NCBI RefSeq assembly: GCF_018474025.1
Contig: NZ_JAHCTA010000005.1
Span: 186,001 to 250,000 of the forward strand
Length of the DNA: 64,000 nucleotides
Direction: 5' to 3'
Source: Alteromonas oceanisediminis
GTDB taxonomy: Bacteria; Pseudomonadota; Gammaproteobacteria; Enterobacterales; Alteromonadaceae
Below, piece after piece: positions 26,956-36,312 of this stretch (positions within the stretch are counted from its first letter, which is position 1; each line of letters starts with the position of its first letter). The notes below the pieces were generated by a model. That model saw only the letters and a program-made list of their open reading frames with translations, ran no database searches and had not been told where the DNA came from. Made by a program: the position numbers and the translations under genes.

Positions 26956-28775
26956 TCACCCTCTGTGGCCGCGTCAAGGTAGTTATTAATGGCGAGCAGA
27001 AATGGCTCGCCATAGCGTTCAAGCTTGGTGGCACCCACACCACTGACTGCCAAAAATGCGGCTTTATTGGTTGGCAGGAGACTGGCCATGTCAGCCAGAG
27101 ACGCGTCACTGAAAACAACAAACGGTGGCACGCTATCTTCATCAGCAATTGATTTTCTCAAATGCTTAAGCCTTGCAAACAGTGCTTTGTCGTAATCTTT
27201 ACGTGCCGTATTGGCTTTGCTTTTGCTGATGGTTAAGCGTGGAATCGCTAGTTTAATCTCAACGTCACCACGTAAAACGGCGCGCGCTGCTTCGGTCGGT
27301 TTAACGCTCGCGCCGTCAGTGATGTCAATGCGAATGAGTCCTTTATGAATAAGTTGATTGAGAATGCTATGCCAGTATTCGTCGTTCTCTGACTTGCCAA
27401 TCCCATACGTAGACAAATTCTGATGACCACTTTCAGTGATACGCCGGTGTGATTTGCCACGCAACACATCGATCAAATATTGCCCTGAAACCGACTCACC
27501 AATGCGCAATATGCACGATAGTACTTTTTGCGCTGTCACCAGCCCGTCGAAATGTTTAGGTGGGTCCAGACAGACGTCGCAGTTTCCGCACTCTTGGTCA
27601 GCGTACTCAGAAAAGTAATTCAATAGCACCTGACGACGGCAGGTTTGTGCTTCAGAAAAAGACTCCATCGCAGCAAACTTTTGTAATTCGATGTTCTCAC
27701 GATCACTGTTGCCCATACTGATCCATTGTCGTATACGAGCACCGTCTTTTTCATCGAATAAGAGCAAAGCTTCTGATGGCATACCGTCGCGTCCGGCTCG
27801 GCCAGTCTCCTGATAGTAAGCCTCAATGCTGCGTGGCACATCATGATGGATGACGTAGCGCACATTACTCTTATTGATGCCCATACCGAACGCCACTGTC
27901 GCGACGACAATATCAATCCGGTCTGTCAAAAACTGACGCTGAATGCGCTGGCGTTCATCACTGTCTAAACCCGCATGGTATCCTGCTGCTTTAAAACCAC
28001 TGCGGTGAAGTCGCTGGCTCAAATCATCCACTTTACGTCGGCTGTTACAATAAATGATGCCACTGCCATCTTGCTGTTTAACATAAGCAACAACCTGGTC
28101 AAACGCCTTATATTTCGGTAGCACGTTATAGCGGATATTCGGTCTATCAAAGCTACTTTTTAAGACTAGTGGTTCTTGTAACCCCAATTGGAATTGAATA
28201 TCGGCTTGTGTTGTGGTGTCAGCTGTCGCAGTGAGCGCCACCACCGGGACATCGGGAAATCGTTGTTTCAATAACCCAAGTTGCCGATACTCCGGCCTAA
28301 AATCATGGCCCCAATGGGATACGCAATGCGCTTCGTCGATAGCAAATGCCGCAACAGACCACGCCGACAGGCGCTGCAAAAACCGTCCTTGCACCAGCCT
28401 CTCGGGAGCTACGTACAGTATCTTAATAGTGCCTTCAGTCACTGCCGCAAATGTTTGTTCGATGGTTGCATCATCGACACTGCTATTCACAAACGCTGCG
28501 TTAACGCCATTAGCGCCTAACTGTTCAACCTGATCTTGCATCAATGCAATGAGCGGCGAGACAACGATGGTTACGCCATCCATCAGTAAAGCCGGTACTT
28601 GATAGCACAGCGACTTGCCGCCACCGGTTGGCATGAGCACCAAACTGTCGCGACGCGCTAATGTATTCTCAATCACGCTTTCTTGCCCCATTCTAAAGGC
28701 GTCGTAGCCAAACACCGAGCTGAGGATCTCACGTGGCGTGCGTTTTTGAATATCTTGGGACGATTGGTTATGCAT
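26946..28775 (-). CDS. recQ: ATP-dependent DNA helicase RecQ
   Basis: A 609-residue 3'-5' helicase of recombination and repair. Helicase core: [16 protein letters not shown] (Walker A), DEAHC box, VALTATAD, then [18 protein letters not shown] and [10 protein letters not shown] (motif VI). The RecQ zinc cluster is in [25 protein letters not shown] winged helix follows, and a C-terminal HRDC domain is at about 525-600 ([29 protein letters not shown]). The ATG at 28775 gives an N-terminus like E. coli RecQ; an ATG at 28811 would add 12 residues. It is divergent from mgtE. Confidence 0.95.
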   Translation of the reverse strand: MHNQSSQDIQKRTPREILSSVFGYDAFRMGQESVIENTLARRDSLVLMPTGGGKSLCYQVPALLMDGVTIVVSPLIALMQDQVEQLGANGVNAAFVNSSVDDATIEQTFAAVTEGTIKILYVAPERLVQGRFLQRLSAWSVAAFAIDEAHCVSHWGHDFRPEYRQLGLLKQRFPDVPVVALTATADTTTQADIQFQLGLQEPLVLKSSFDRPNIRYNVLPKYKAFDQVVAYVKQQDGSGIIYCNSRRKVDDLSQRLHRSGFKAAGYHAGLDSDERQRIQRQFLTDRIDIVVATVAFGMGINKSNVRYVIHHDVPRSIEAYYQETGRAGRDGMPSEALLLFDEKDGARIRQWISMGNSDRENIELQKFAAMESFSEAQTCRRQVLLNYFSEYADQECGNCDVCLDPPKHFDGLVTAQKVLSCILRIGESVSGQYLIDVLRGKSHRRITESGHQNLSTYGIGKSENDEYWHSILNQLIHKGLIRIDITDGASVKPTEAARAVLRGDVEIKLAIPRLTISKSKANTARKDYDKALFARLKHLRKSIADEDSVPPFVVFSDASLADMASLLPTNKAAFLAVSGVGATKLERYGEPFLLAINNYLDAATEGDYA

Positions 28776-28902
28776 TACTGAGGCAAATTGGTGATAACAT
28801 GAGTCCAGCAAAATTGCAGTGAATACTGCGTATGATACGCGTTTTACCCTGTCGCTTCACTGTCTATATGATACAAGTCGGTACATTTTAGGAGAAGTCA
28901 CC

Positions 28903-30243
28903 ATGAATGAACAATTGCCTGATTTAATTGAAGAGTTGGTGAGCACTCCTGCCCAAGAGGCGTCTGATATAGCGCGCTCTGCTGCCATGTTAGAGCAAGA
29001 CGATACCGCGATCGCATTTATTCTGGAGTCGTTGCCGGTTGAGCAGCGTATTGCCACGTTTAAAGCTCTGCCGAAGCACCGCAAATTAGATGTGCTGGTT
29101 GAAATGCGTTCGGATCCGCGAGAAATCCTTATTGATGCTACTGAGCACAGTGAATGGAGCAGTATGTTCAGCGACATCGACGCTGAAGACCTGCTAGAAC
29201 TCACCGACTCATTGCCGAATCGATTGATTGACCGTGCCTATGAAGCGCTCGATTCTCAACAGCAAACCTATTTCAACGATGCTAAGCAATTCCCCGATGA
29301 TCAAATAGGGCACTGGTTAAATCACAGTCTATTGGTGCTGCCTTTGAACGCTAAAGTGCGAGATGGGCTGCGTTTGGTGCGCAGGGGGGTGCCTGATTAC
29401 TGTGATTCAATTTATCTGGTTAATCGCTCCGGCCAGTTTGCGGAAGTGATCAAAATATACCGTTTATACGGTGCTGCCGACCATTTACCACTGGTTGAAT
29501 TGGCAGAAGAAACGGTATCGACTCTCAAAGGAAGCGACGAAAACGTTTCAGCTTCACTGCTCGTGCAGCGCTCAGGTTTCGCATCGCTGCCAGTGGTAGA
29601 CGATAACAACAAGCTGCTAGGCCGTCTTGATATCGGCTCTGCCAGTGAACTGGTGAATGAACATTACGAGCGACAGGTGATGGCAACAGCCGGTATGGAT
29701 GAAGATGAGGATTTGTTTTCTCCGGTGGCAAAAAGTGCTCGTAGCCGTGCCTTGTGGCTAGGCATCAATTTGATTACCGCATTTTTGGCGTCGTGGTTTA
29801 TCGGCTTATTTGAGGCCACTTTGCAACAAGTGGTGGCGCTGGCAGTATTGATGCCAGTAGTTGCCAGCATGGGCGGCATTGCGGGGAGTCAAACGTTAAC
29901 TCTGATTGTGCGAGGCCTTGCGCTAAAGCAGGTTAATGCTGCCAACATAAAAGCGCTGATACGCAAAGAATTTAAAGTGGGCGCGGTGAACGGCGTGATC
30001 TGGGCTGTGGTGGTCGGCGTTATTGCTTTCTTCTGGTTTGCGAATCCGCTGCTGGGTGTGGTTATCGCTCTGGCGATTTTACTCAATATCATTGCCGCCG
30101 CCGTCGCTGGCGTATTTTTACCGGTGTTACTTGAAAAACTTAAGATCGATCCCGCGTTGTCGGGCTCGGTGATACTCACTACTGTGACCGATATCGTTGG
30201 CTTTGTGGCGTTTTTGGGTCTGGGTAGCCTGTTTTTACTGTAG
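28903..30243 (+). CDS. mgtE: magnesium transporter MgtE
   Basis: A 446-residue MgtE-type Mg2+ channel. The cytosolic N domain (about 1-125, helical MgtE_N repeats) and a CBS pair (about 130-255: DYCDSIYLVNRSGQF, ASLLVQRSGFASLPVVDDNNKLLGRLDI) precede five membrane helices. The pore region is VLMPVVASMGGIAGSQTLTLIVRGLAL, and VILTTVTDIVGFVAFLGLGS closes the protein. The ATG at 28903 has AGGAGA upstream; an in-frame ATG at 28819 lies in the recQ promoter area. The RarD gene follows after 12 bases. No Mg2+ riboswitch fits in the short leader. Confidence 0.95.
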   Translation: MNEQLPDLIEELVSTPAQEASDIARSAAMLEQDDTAIAFILESLPVEQRIATFKALPKHRKLDVLVEMRSDPREILIDATEHSEWSSMFSDIDAEDLLELTDSLPNRLIDRAYEALDSQQQTYFNDAKQFPDDQIGHWLNHSLLVLPLNAKVRDGLRLVRRGVPDYCDSIYLVNRSGQFAEVIKIYRLYGAADHLPLVELAEETVSTLKGSDENVSASLLVQRSGFASLPVVDDNNKLLGRLDIGSASELVNEHYERQVMATAGMDEDEDLFSPVAKSARSRALWLGINLITAFLASWFIGLFEATLQQVVALAVLMPVVASMGGIAGSQTLTLIVRGLALKQVNAANIKALIRKEFKVGAVNGVIWAVVVGVIAFFWFANPLLGVVIALAILLNIIAAAVAGVFLPVLLEKLKIDPALSGSVILTTVTDIVGFVAFLGLGSLFLL

Positions 30244-30255
30244 GATGACATACGC

Positions 30256-31170
30256 GTGACAGCTTCTGAACAACGCACCAAAGCCGGTGTCCTTTTTGCC
30301 ATTGCGGCGTACAGTATGTGGGGCTTTGCACCGCTGTATTTCAAATTGCTGGTGTTCATGCTCGCAACTGAAATTCTGGTGCATCGCGTGGTTTGGTCGA
30401 TTGTGATATTAATCGGTCTGATTGCGCTGCGGCGTCAATGGCCACAGATTAAACGGGCATTTCGCTCGCCCAGAGTTATGCGAACGCTGCTATTGGCAGG
30501 TCTGCTGCTTGCTGGAAACTGGCTATTGTTTATCTGGGCGGTAAACAGTGACAAACTGCTTGAAGCCAGCTTGGGGTATTACATTAATCCACTGTTTAAT
30601 ATGTTATTTGGCCGCCTGTTTCTGGCCGAGCGCTTACGCCCATTGCAAAAGCTCGCTGTTCTGCTTGCGTTGACAGGGGTCGTTATCGCCGTGGTTGGTT
30701 TGGGATATTTACCATGGATTGCACTGACGCTAGCGATATCGTTCTCACTTTACGGGCTTCTACGTAAAACTGTCGCCGTGGATTCGCTTCCCGGGTTATT
30801 TGTGGAAACGTTAATGATGCTGCCATTTGCATTGGGTTATTGGCTTTGGTTTGCCAGTAGCGCCAGTGACATGGTGTCTAATGAATGGTACGTCAATAGC
30901 CTACTACTCGCTGCTGGTGTGGTTACGACGGCACCTTTGCTATGCTTTACGGCGGCCGCGCGGCGAATTCAGTATACGACGCTGGGTTTTTTCCAATACA
31001 TCGGCCCAAGCATCATGTTTGTGCTCGCGATATTTTTATTCGATGAACCCTTGCATACCGCCCGGCTGGTTACCTTTGCCTTTGTGTGGTCTGCGTTGTT
31101 GCTGTTCTGCTGGGATTCGCTCAGACATTATCGTTTGCAGCGCAAACTGATATTACGCGAGCAAGTCTGA
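30256..31170 (+). CDS. rarD: EamA/RarD-family DMT permease
   Basis: A 304-residue inner-membrane protein with ten predicted helices. The RarD-type start is GVLFAIAAYSMWGFAPLYFKLL, followed by EILVHRVVWS and NWLLFIWAVNSDKLLEASLGYYINPLFNMLFGRLFLAERLRPLQ. The second repeat has YTTLGFFQYIGPSIMFVLAIFLFDEP. These are diagnostic of RarD within the drug/metabolite transporters. The substrate is unproven. The start is GTG with AGGA ten bases ahead. Its 3' end overlaps that of the REC-REC-GGDEF gene on the other strand by 18 bases. Confidence 0.92.
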   Translation: MTASEQRTKAGVLFAIAAYSMWGFAPLYFKLLVFMLATEILVHRVVWSIVILIGLIALRRQWPQIKRAFRSPRVMRTLLLAGLLLAGNWLLFIWAVNSDKLLEASLGYYINPLFNMLFGRLFLAERLRPLQKLAVLLALTGVVIAVVGLGYLPWIALTLAISFSLYGLLRKTVAVDSLPGLFVETLMMLPFALGYWLWFASSASDMVSNEWYVNSLLLAAGVVTTAPLLCFTAAARRIQYTTLGFFQYIGPSIMFVLAIFLFDEPLHTARLVTFAFVWSALLLFCWDSLRHYRLQRKLILREQV

Positions 31171-32400
31171 CTGGAGTTGGTTACGCCCACTGGATTTAGC
31201 CCGATACAACAGCTCATCTGCTTTGGCGAGCATCGCGTCCAGATTTTTACGACCTTGGTGGGTTACGCCGATGCTGGCGGATATAGGAATATCTTGTTGT
31301 TGATGGCGAATGGGGCGCTCACGCACTGCCCGGCGAAATGATTCTAGGCTTTTGTCCACTTCCTCGGCGGCAACGTTTGCGAAATACAGGCAGAATTCTT
31401 CACCGCCGAACCGAGACACATTGTGGTCAGAAAAGTGGTTCGCGATCAGTTTGGCGACTTCTTTAAGGACTTTGTCGCCCGCGTCGTGACCGAACTGGTC
31501 ATTCACGCGCTTAAAGTGATCTAAGTCGATTAGAGCGACGCTTTGCAAAGCCGGTGATGTCCGCGCCACGTGGTTGACGGAGTAGAAGAAATGACGCCGG
31601 TTAGGCAACCCGGTGAGATAGTCTGAATTAGCGGCACGGCGAATAGTCTCAACATTCTCAATGTACTCGACGTTTTGCATGATCCTAACCAGAAACTCTT
31701 CATGGCAATAAGGTTTCTGCAGGAAGTCATTGGCACCGCTTTTGATAAACCTTGCAGACAGCAAGGCGCTATTGCCAGAAGATACCCCAATGATAGCCAG
31801 TTGTTCTTTTGGCCAGGACTTTCGCAGTTCAGCGACAAACTGTGTGCCATTCATGTCGGGAACTTTAAAATCAGTGACTATCAGCTGAACATTGTCGCGC
31901 TGGTGCAGAATATCTAACCCCTCTTGGGCACTGCTAGCTTCAAACGTTTCAAAATTGTGCCGTCGCAACAATGACGCCATACTGGTGCGACTACTGCGCA
32001 TATGGTCGACGACCAATACGCCAATGTGTTTGTTTTTTTCCATCCGGGCGAGCAGGCGACTCAGATAGTCGTAAACTTGCGTATTTTCTTTTGGAATGTA
32101 ATCAACGACTTCTTTGCTCAGCACATGAGTACGGGTTTCTTCGTCTAACCGGCCGGTAATCACTATCGTGGGAACGAAGCTGGCGATGGCGTAGTCGATG
32201 GCTTCGCCATGCGGCGCATCAGGTAGGTGGTAGTCAACCACGGCGCACAGAAACTCCTCAGGATTGGACTGCGAAAATAAATGTTTGGCTTCGGTCAGCG
32301 TAGCAGCACATATCGGCATCAATTTAGCCTGCTGCACTAGCCTGGTGACAAGGTTCATGCTAACCGCACTGTCCTCAATCACTAATACCTTGCGCTGCAT
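31153..32400 (-). CDS. response regulator diguanylate cyclase, REC-REC-GGDEF
   Basis: A 415-residue cytosolic PleD-like protein. The first receiver (1-120) has the phosphoacceptor at D56 (VVDYHLP); the second (about 125-245) at D177 (VTDFKVPDMNG) with the conserved lysine in LQKPY. The GGDEF domain (about 255-415) begins SDYLTGLPNRRHF and carries SRFGGEEF at 332-336. The inhibitory RxxD site is absent (FSDH at that place). It probably makes c-di-GMP after phosphorylation, but no histidine kinase lies nearby. Confidence 0.93.
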   Translation of the reverse strand: MQRKVLVIEDSAVSMNLVTRLVQQAKLMPICAATLTEAKHLFSQSNPEEFLCAVVDYHLPDAPHGEAIDYAIASFVPTIVITGRLDEETRTHVLSKEVVDYIPKENTQVYDYLSRLLARMEKNKHIGVLVVDHMRSSRTSMASLLRRHNFETFEASSAQEGLDILHQRDNVQLIVTDFKVPDMNGTQFVAELRKSWPKEQLAIIGVSSGNSALLSARFIKSGANDFLQKPYCHEEFLVRIMQNVEYIENVETIRRAANSDYLTGLPNRRHFFYSVNHVARTSPALQSVALIDLDHFKRVNDQFGHDAGDKVLKEVAKLIANHFSDHNVSRFGGEEFCLYFANVAAEEVDKSLESFRRAVRERPIRHQQQDIPISASIGVTHQGRKNLDAMLAKADELLYRAKSSGRNQLQSDLLA

Positions 32401-32444
32401 TGCATACCTAATGGGTAGAAAGAATCAACACTATACCAATGGAT

Positions 32445-34613
32445 TTAAAGTTTAGACAACTTTGCATAACTTAATACCAGCCACTTTGTGCCAAAATCAT
32501 CAAAATTCACTTGCACTCGCGCTTGCCCGCCGGAGCCCTCGTAGTTGAGGACCGTTCCATCCCCAAATTTTTGATGCATCACCCTGTCGCCCAGAGCAAA
32601 GCCACTGTCATCAAAGGCATCTAACGAGGCTGCTGCACTGAATCGGTTGTGTACCGGGCGGCTGATGGTAGTACGTAGGCGTATTTCCTCAATACACTCT
32701 TGCGGCATTTCCTTGATAAATCGAGAGGCCGTATGAAATTTATCCTGACCGTAAACACGCCGCGTTTCTGCGTAGGTGATGAATAGCTTTTGCATGGCGC
32801 GGGTCATTCCGACATAGCATAGGCGACGCTCTTCTTCGAGCCTGCCAGGTTCTTCGTATGACTGCTGGCTTGGGAACATCCCTTCTTCTACCCCTGCCAA
32901 AAAGACCATTGGGAACTCTAAGCCCTTAGCGGTATGGATAGTCATCAATTGCACGGCGTCTTGATGGCTGTCTGCCTGTGACTCACCTGCCTCTAACGAG
33001 GCGTGTGCCAAAAAGGCATCCAGCAAAGACATATTTTCAACCTCATCGGGCATTTCAAACTGCTTGCACGCAGACACGAGCTCTTCTAGGTTTTCAATTC
33101 GCGCCTGAGCCTTTTCGCCTTTTTCAGCTTGATACATCGCATACAGTCCTGAGCGGCGGATAGCAATGTCGGCTTGCTGTTCCAGCGACTGGTCCTGAAC
33201 CTCTTTCTGCAGGGTGAAAATCAGGTCAACAAAGGCCTGTAGCGCACTAGCCGCTCGACCTGATAAGCGTTTTTCAGTCAACAACGTCAGTGATGTTTGC
33301 CACAACGACTGTTCCATCGCGCGAGCATTTTCACGTACTTGAGTCAGGGTTTTGTCGCCGATGCCTCTAGTCGGCGTATTGACTACACGTTCAAATGCGG
33401 CATCGTCGAGCGGTTGGTTGATCATACGCAGATAGCCCAGCGCATCTTTAATTTCCTGTCGCTCGAAAAAGCGCAATCCGCCGTAAATTCGATAGGCGAC
33501 TCGTTCATGCAATAAAGCCTCTTCCAACACGCGAGACTGTGCATTGCTGCGATACAAGATTGCGCAGTCTTCTAACGCATTACCGTAGTCAGACCAGCGC
33601 TTGATTTGCGAAACAATAAAGCGTGCTTCATCGAGCTCATTGAATCCAGCGTAAATACCGATGCGTTCGCCTTCTTCACCGTCGGTCCACAACTCTTTAC
33701 CAAGACGGCCTGAGTTATGGTCGATAACCGCATTGGCGGCAGTGAGAATATTCCCGGTTGAGCGATAATTCTGTTCAAGGCGAACCGTAGTGGCAGTGGG
33801 GAAGTCATTTAGAAAATGCTGTATGTTTTGCACATTTGCACCGCGCCAGCCGTAAATAGACTGATCGTCATCGCCCACGATCATCATGTCATTGTCACCG
33901 GTTGCCAGCAATCGTAACCAAGCGTACTGAATGTTGTTGGTATCTTGAAACTCGTCCACCAACACAGCTCTGAAACGCCGTTGGTAGTGAGCCAGCAACG
34001 ACGGATTGTTGACCCACAAGTCGTGCGCCCTGAGTAGCAGTTCCGCAAAGTCGACCAAACCCGAGCGGTCACAGGTTTGTTGATACACTTCGTATATTTC
34101 CCGCATCTTTATCTGCGTTGGATCGCCGTGGGTTTCAATATGCTGGGGGCGTAACCCCTCATCTTTATTGCCATTGATAAACCACTGTATTTGTTTGGGC
34201 GGATAGTGCTTTTCATCGAGGTTCATGCTTTTTAAAACGCGACGCACTAATCGATATTGATCATCTGAGTCGAGGATCTGGAAACTTTGCGGCAGCTTGG
34301 CCTCTTCAAAGTGGCTGCGCAATAAGCGATGTGCCAAGCCGTGAAAGGTGCCGATCCACATGGACTGCAGCGATTGACCCATTAAATTCTCAATGCGCCC
34401 ACGCATCTCTCGTGCTGCTTTGTTAGTAAAGGTCACCGCGAGTATGCTGTGTGTCGCGATATGTTCTACTTCAATCAACCACGCGATTCGGTGAACCAGA
34501 ACACGTGTTTTGCCACTACCTGCTCCGGCCAGAACCAACATGTCAGAAGGTTTAGCGGCTACGGCGTCGCGCTGTTTATCGTTGAGGTCATCAAGGAGTC
34601 TGGATACATCCAT
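32445..34613 (-). CDS. uvrD: DNA helicase II (UvrD)
   Basis: A 722-residue SF1A helicase of nucleotide-excision and mismatch repair. Motifs in order: LVLAGAGSGKTRVLVHRI (Walker A), DEFQDTN (II), VGDDDQSIYGWRGA (III), RLEQNYRSTGNI (IV), MTIHTAKGLEFPMVFLAG (V) and RRLCYVGMTRA (VI). The C-terminal Tudor-like module is kept (GDRVMHQKFGDGTVLNYEGSGGQARVQVNFDDFGTKWLVLSYAKL), which separates UvrD from Rep. A LexA-type box lies about 50 bases upstream of the start. Confidence 0.96.
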   Translation of the reverse strand: MDVSRLLDDLNDKQRDAVAAKPSDMLVLAGAGSGKTRVLVHRIAWLIEVEHIATHSILAVTFTNKAAREMRGRIENLMGQSLQSMWIGTFHGLAHRLLRSHFEEAKLPQSFQILDSDDQYRLVRRVLKSMNLDEKHYPPKQIQWFINGNKDEGLRPQHIETHGDPTQIKMREIYEVYQQTCDRSGLVDFAELLLRAHDLWVNNPSLLAHYQRRFRAVLVDEFQDTNNIQYAWLRLLATGDNDMMIVGDDDQSIYGWRGANVQNIQHFLNDFPTATTVRLEQNYRSTGNILTAANAVIDHNSGRLGKELWTDGEEGERIGIYAGFNELDEARFIVSQIKRWSDYGNALEDCAILYRSNAQSRVLEEALLHERVAYRIYGGLRFFERQEIKDALGYLRMINQPLDDAAFERVVNTPTRGIGDKTLTQVRENARAMEQSLWQTSLTLLTEKRLSGRAASALQAFVDLIFTLQKEVQDQSLEQQADIAIRRSGLYAMYQAEKGEKAQARIENLEELVSACKQFEMPDEVENMSLLDAFLAHASLEAGESQADSHQDAVQLMTIHTAKGLEFPMVFLAGVEEGMFPSQQSYEEPGRLEEERRLCYVGMTRAMQKLFITYAETRRVYGQDKFHTASRFIKEMPQECIEEIRLRTTISRPVHNRFSAAASLDAFDDSGFALGDRVMHQKFGDGTVLNYEGSGGQARVQVNFDDFGTKWLVLSYAKLSKL

Positions 34614-34661
34614 CAGGCTGCTTTACCCTGGTTTCATCAAAACGCTAAAGTATACAGATAT

Positions 34662-34677
34662 CTGGTCATTTATACAG
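34662..34677 (-). promoter_or_regulatory. LexA (SOS) box of uvrD
   Basis: On the minus strand the site reads CTGTATAAATGACCAG, which is CTGT-N8-CCAG. It differs from the CTGT-N8-ACAG consensus at one position, the same deviation I recall in the E. coli uvrD SOS box. Location about 50 bases ahead of uvrD supports it. cysE lies on the other side. Confidence 0.7.
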
Positions 34678-34756
34678 CACTAGGGGAATCACGGCTCGGT
34701 GAAAATCGTCTATTGATTTTCCGCGTCGCGACCCCACCACATAAACTTAACGCCCA

Positions 34757-35581
34757 ATGAGTGCAATCATGAAGACTTCACTTTACACCGACTCTGCGAC
34801 ACAACCTTTTTGGCAGACGTTAAAACAGCAAGCCCAACACACTGCCTCGCGTGAGCCGCTGTTGGCAAGCTACATTCACGCCTGTTTAATTGCGCATCAC
34901 AATTTTGAAAGTTCTTTAAGCTTTATCTTATCGAACAAGCTAGCCGATGAGGTGATGCCTGCATTGGCGATACGCGAAGTATTCGAGCAAGCTTACTTAT
35001 TGGCGCCGAGCATCAGTGAAGCCGCTGTCGTTGACATACAGGCTGTCGTCGATCGCGACCCTGCGGTCGATTCATACCTGCCGGTGTTGCTCTATTTCAA
35101 AGGTTTTCAAGCCGTGCAGGTGCATCGTCTTGCTCATTATTTATGGCAACAAGGCCGACATGACTTGGCGCTTTTTATCCAAAGCCGCAATTCAGAAGTC
35201 TTTGCGGTGGATATCCACCCCGCCGCGCAAATTGGCAAAGGCGTTATGTTCGACCATGCCACCGGGATCGTCATTGGAGAAACAACAGTCATCGAGGATA
35301 ATGTCTCGATCCTGCAAAATGTGACTTTAGGCGGTACCGGCAATGAATCTGGTCAGCGCCACCCCACGATTCGCGCCGGTGTGATGGTGGGGTCTGGAGC
35401 AAAAATTTTAGGCAACATTGAGGTCGGTAAAGGCTCTAAGGTGGGTGCCGGTAGTGTTGTACTTGCGTCAGTCCCTGCGGGCGTGACTGTCGTCGGTGTG
35501 CCAGCTAAGGTCGTTGGCAAACCCGACTGCACCATGCCATGTCAGTCGATGCAGCAAAATGTACTGAACGATAAAAAGTGA
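34757..35581 (+). CDS. cysE: serine O-acetyltransferase
   Basis: A 274-residue cytosolic enzyme making O-acetylserine from serine and acetyl-CoA, the first step of cysteine synthesis. The helical N-domain (about 1-145) is followed by the left-handed beta-helix (DIHPAAQIGKGVMFDHATGIVIGETTVIEDNVSILQNVTLGGTG). A hexapeptide tail ends VVGVPAKVVGKPD. The H/D of MFDHATG and the second histidine in RHPTI correspond to catalytic residues. Length equals the E. coli enzyme. An ATG at 34769 is an alternative start. Confidence 0.95.
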   Translation: MSAIMKTSLYTDSATQPFWQTLKQQAQHTASREPLLASYIHACLIAHHNFESSLSFILSNKLADEVMPALAIREVFEQAYLLAPSISEAAVVDIQAVVDRDPAVDSYLPVLLYFKGFQAVQVHRLAHYLWQQGRHDLALFIQSRNSEVFAVDIHPAAQIGKGVMFDHATGIVIGETTVIEDNVSILQNVTLGGTGNESGQRHPTIRAGVMVGSGAKILGNIEVGKGSKVGAGSVVLASVPAGVTVVGVPAKVVGKPDCTMPCQSMQQNVLNDKK

Positions 35582-35588
35582 ATCGCGT

Positions 35589-36308
35589 TTATTCGGTGAG
35601 TGTGAGCAACTCGCTGAGTTGCTGAAGTTCCACGGTTGGCAGCACCGCGACCTCTTCGTGACCCAATCGCATCGGCCGATTGACAGCAAACCAAGCAGTT
35701 TGCATACCGCATTGATGAGCACCGAGCACGTCTTTGATCAAATGATCGCCCACATGAAGAATCTTGTCCGGCTGAATGGCTAAGTGATCCAGTGCAGCGT
35801 TGAACATGGCAGCATGGGGTTTGGCGGGGTAGTCGAGCGAGGCCTGAAAATTCGCTTGAAAATACTGTGCAATACCGACTTGCTGCAGATTTACATTCCC
35901 GTTGGTAATGGCAATCAGCGGGCATCGCTGACTGAGCTCAAACAATAAAGAATCAATAGTCTTGTTCACCGAAAATGCACTGCGTGCTTCGTAGAATAAG
36001 CGATAGCCCGTGTCTGCCACGCTTTCTTGCTCAGCCTTGGAATAGCCAGCTTGCTCGGCTAAACGCTGCAAAATCTGCAGCCTTAATTGGCTCATGTCGG
36101 AACCAAGACGTGGGTCTTGTGCAATACACGCTTGCCGAACAGATTGCCATTGCGCAGCGATGAGTGCAAAAACCTCAGGGTGATGTTCAACCAAATGGTC
36201 GCGCAAAACCTGTTCCGCCCGCTTGATTATCGGTAGGTTGTCATACAGCGTGTCATCTAAATCAAAGGTGATCGCAGCGGGTGGCTGAAAGCGTCGATAA
36301 AATATCAT
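35589..36308 (-). CDS. yigB: HAD-superfamily phosphatase (YigB-like, flavin precursor phosphatase)
   Basis: A 239-residue cytosolic HAD-IA hydrolase. Motif I is ITFDLDDTLYDN, motif II IAITNGN, the motif III lysine is near YPAKPHAAMFNAAL, and motif IV is ILHVGDHLIKDVLGA. In E. coli the gene next to xerC, yigB, dephosphorylates 5-amino-6-(5-phosphoribitylamino)uracil in riboflavin synthesis; position and length match. The start at 36308 gives MIFYRRFQPPAAITFDLDDT; a longer frame to 36506 would run inside xerC. It follows xerC after four bases. Confidence 0.88.
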   Translation of the reverse strand: MIFYRRFQPPAAITFDLDDTLYDNLPIIKRAEQVLRDHLVEHHPEVFALIAAQWQSVRQACIAQDPRLGSDMSQLRLQILQRLAEQAGYSKAEQESVADTGYRLFYEARSAFSVNKTIDSLLFELSQRCPLIAITNGNVNLQQVGIAQYFQANFQASLDYPAKPHAAMFNAALDHLAIQPDKILHVGDHLIKDVLGAHQCGMQTAWFAVNRPMRLGHEEVAVLPTVELQQLSELLTLTE

Positions 36309-36312
36309 AATT

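Noticed and set aside
28776-28902. Mg2+ riboswitch ahead of mgtE
   Set aside because: The leader between the recQ and mgtE starts is too short and shows no matching structure.
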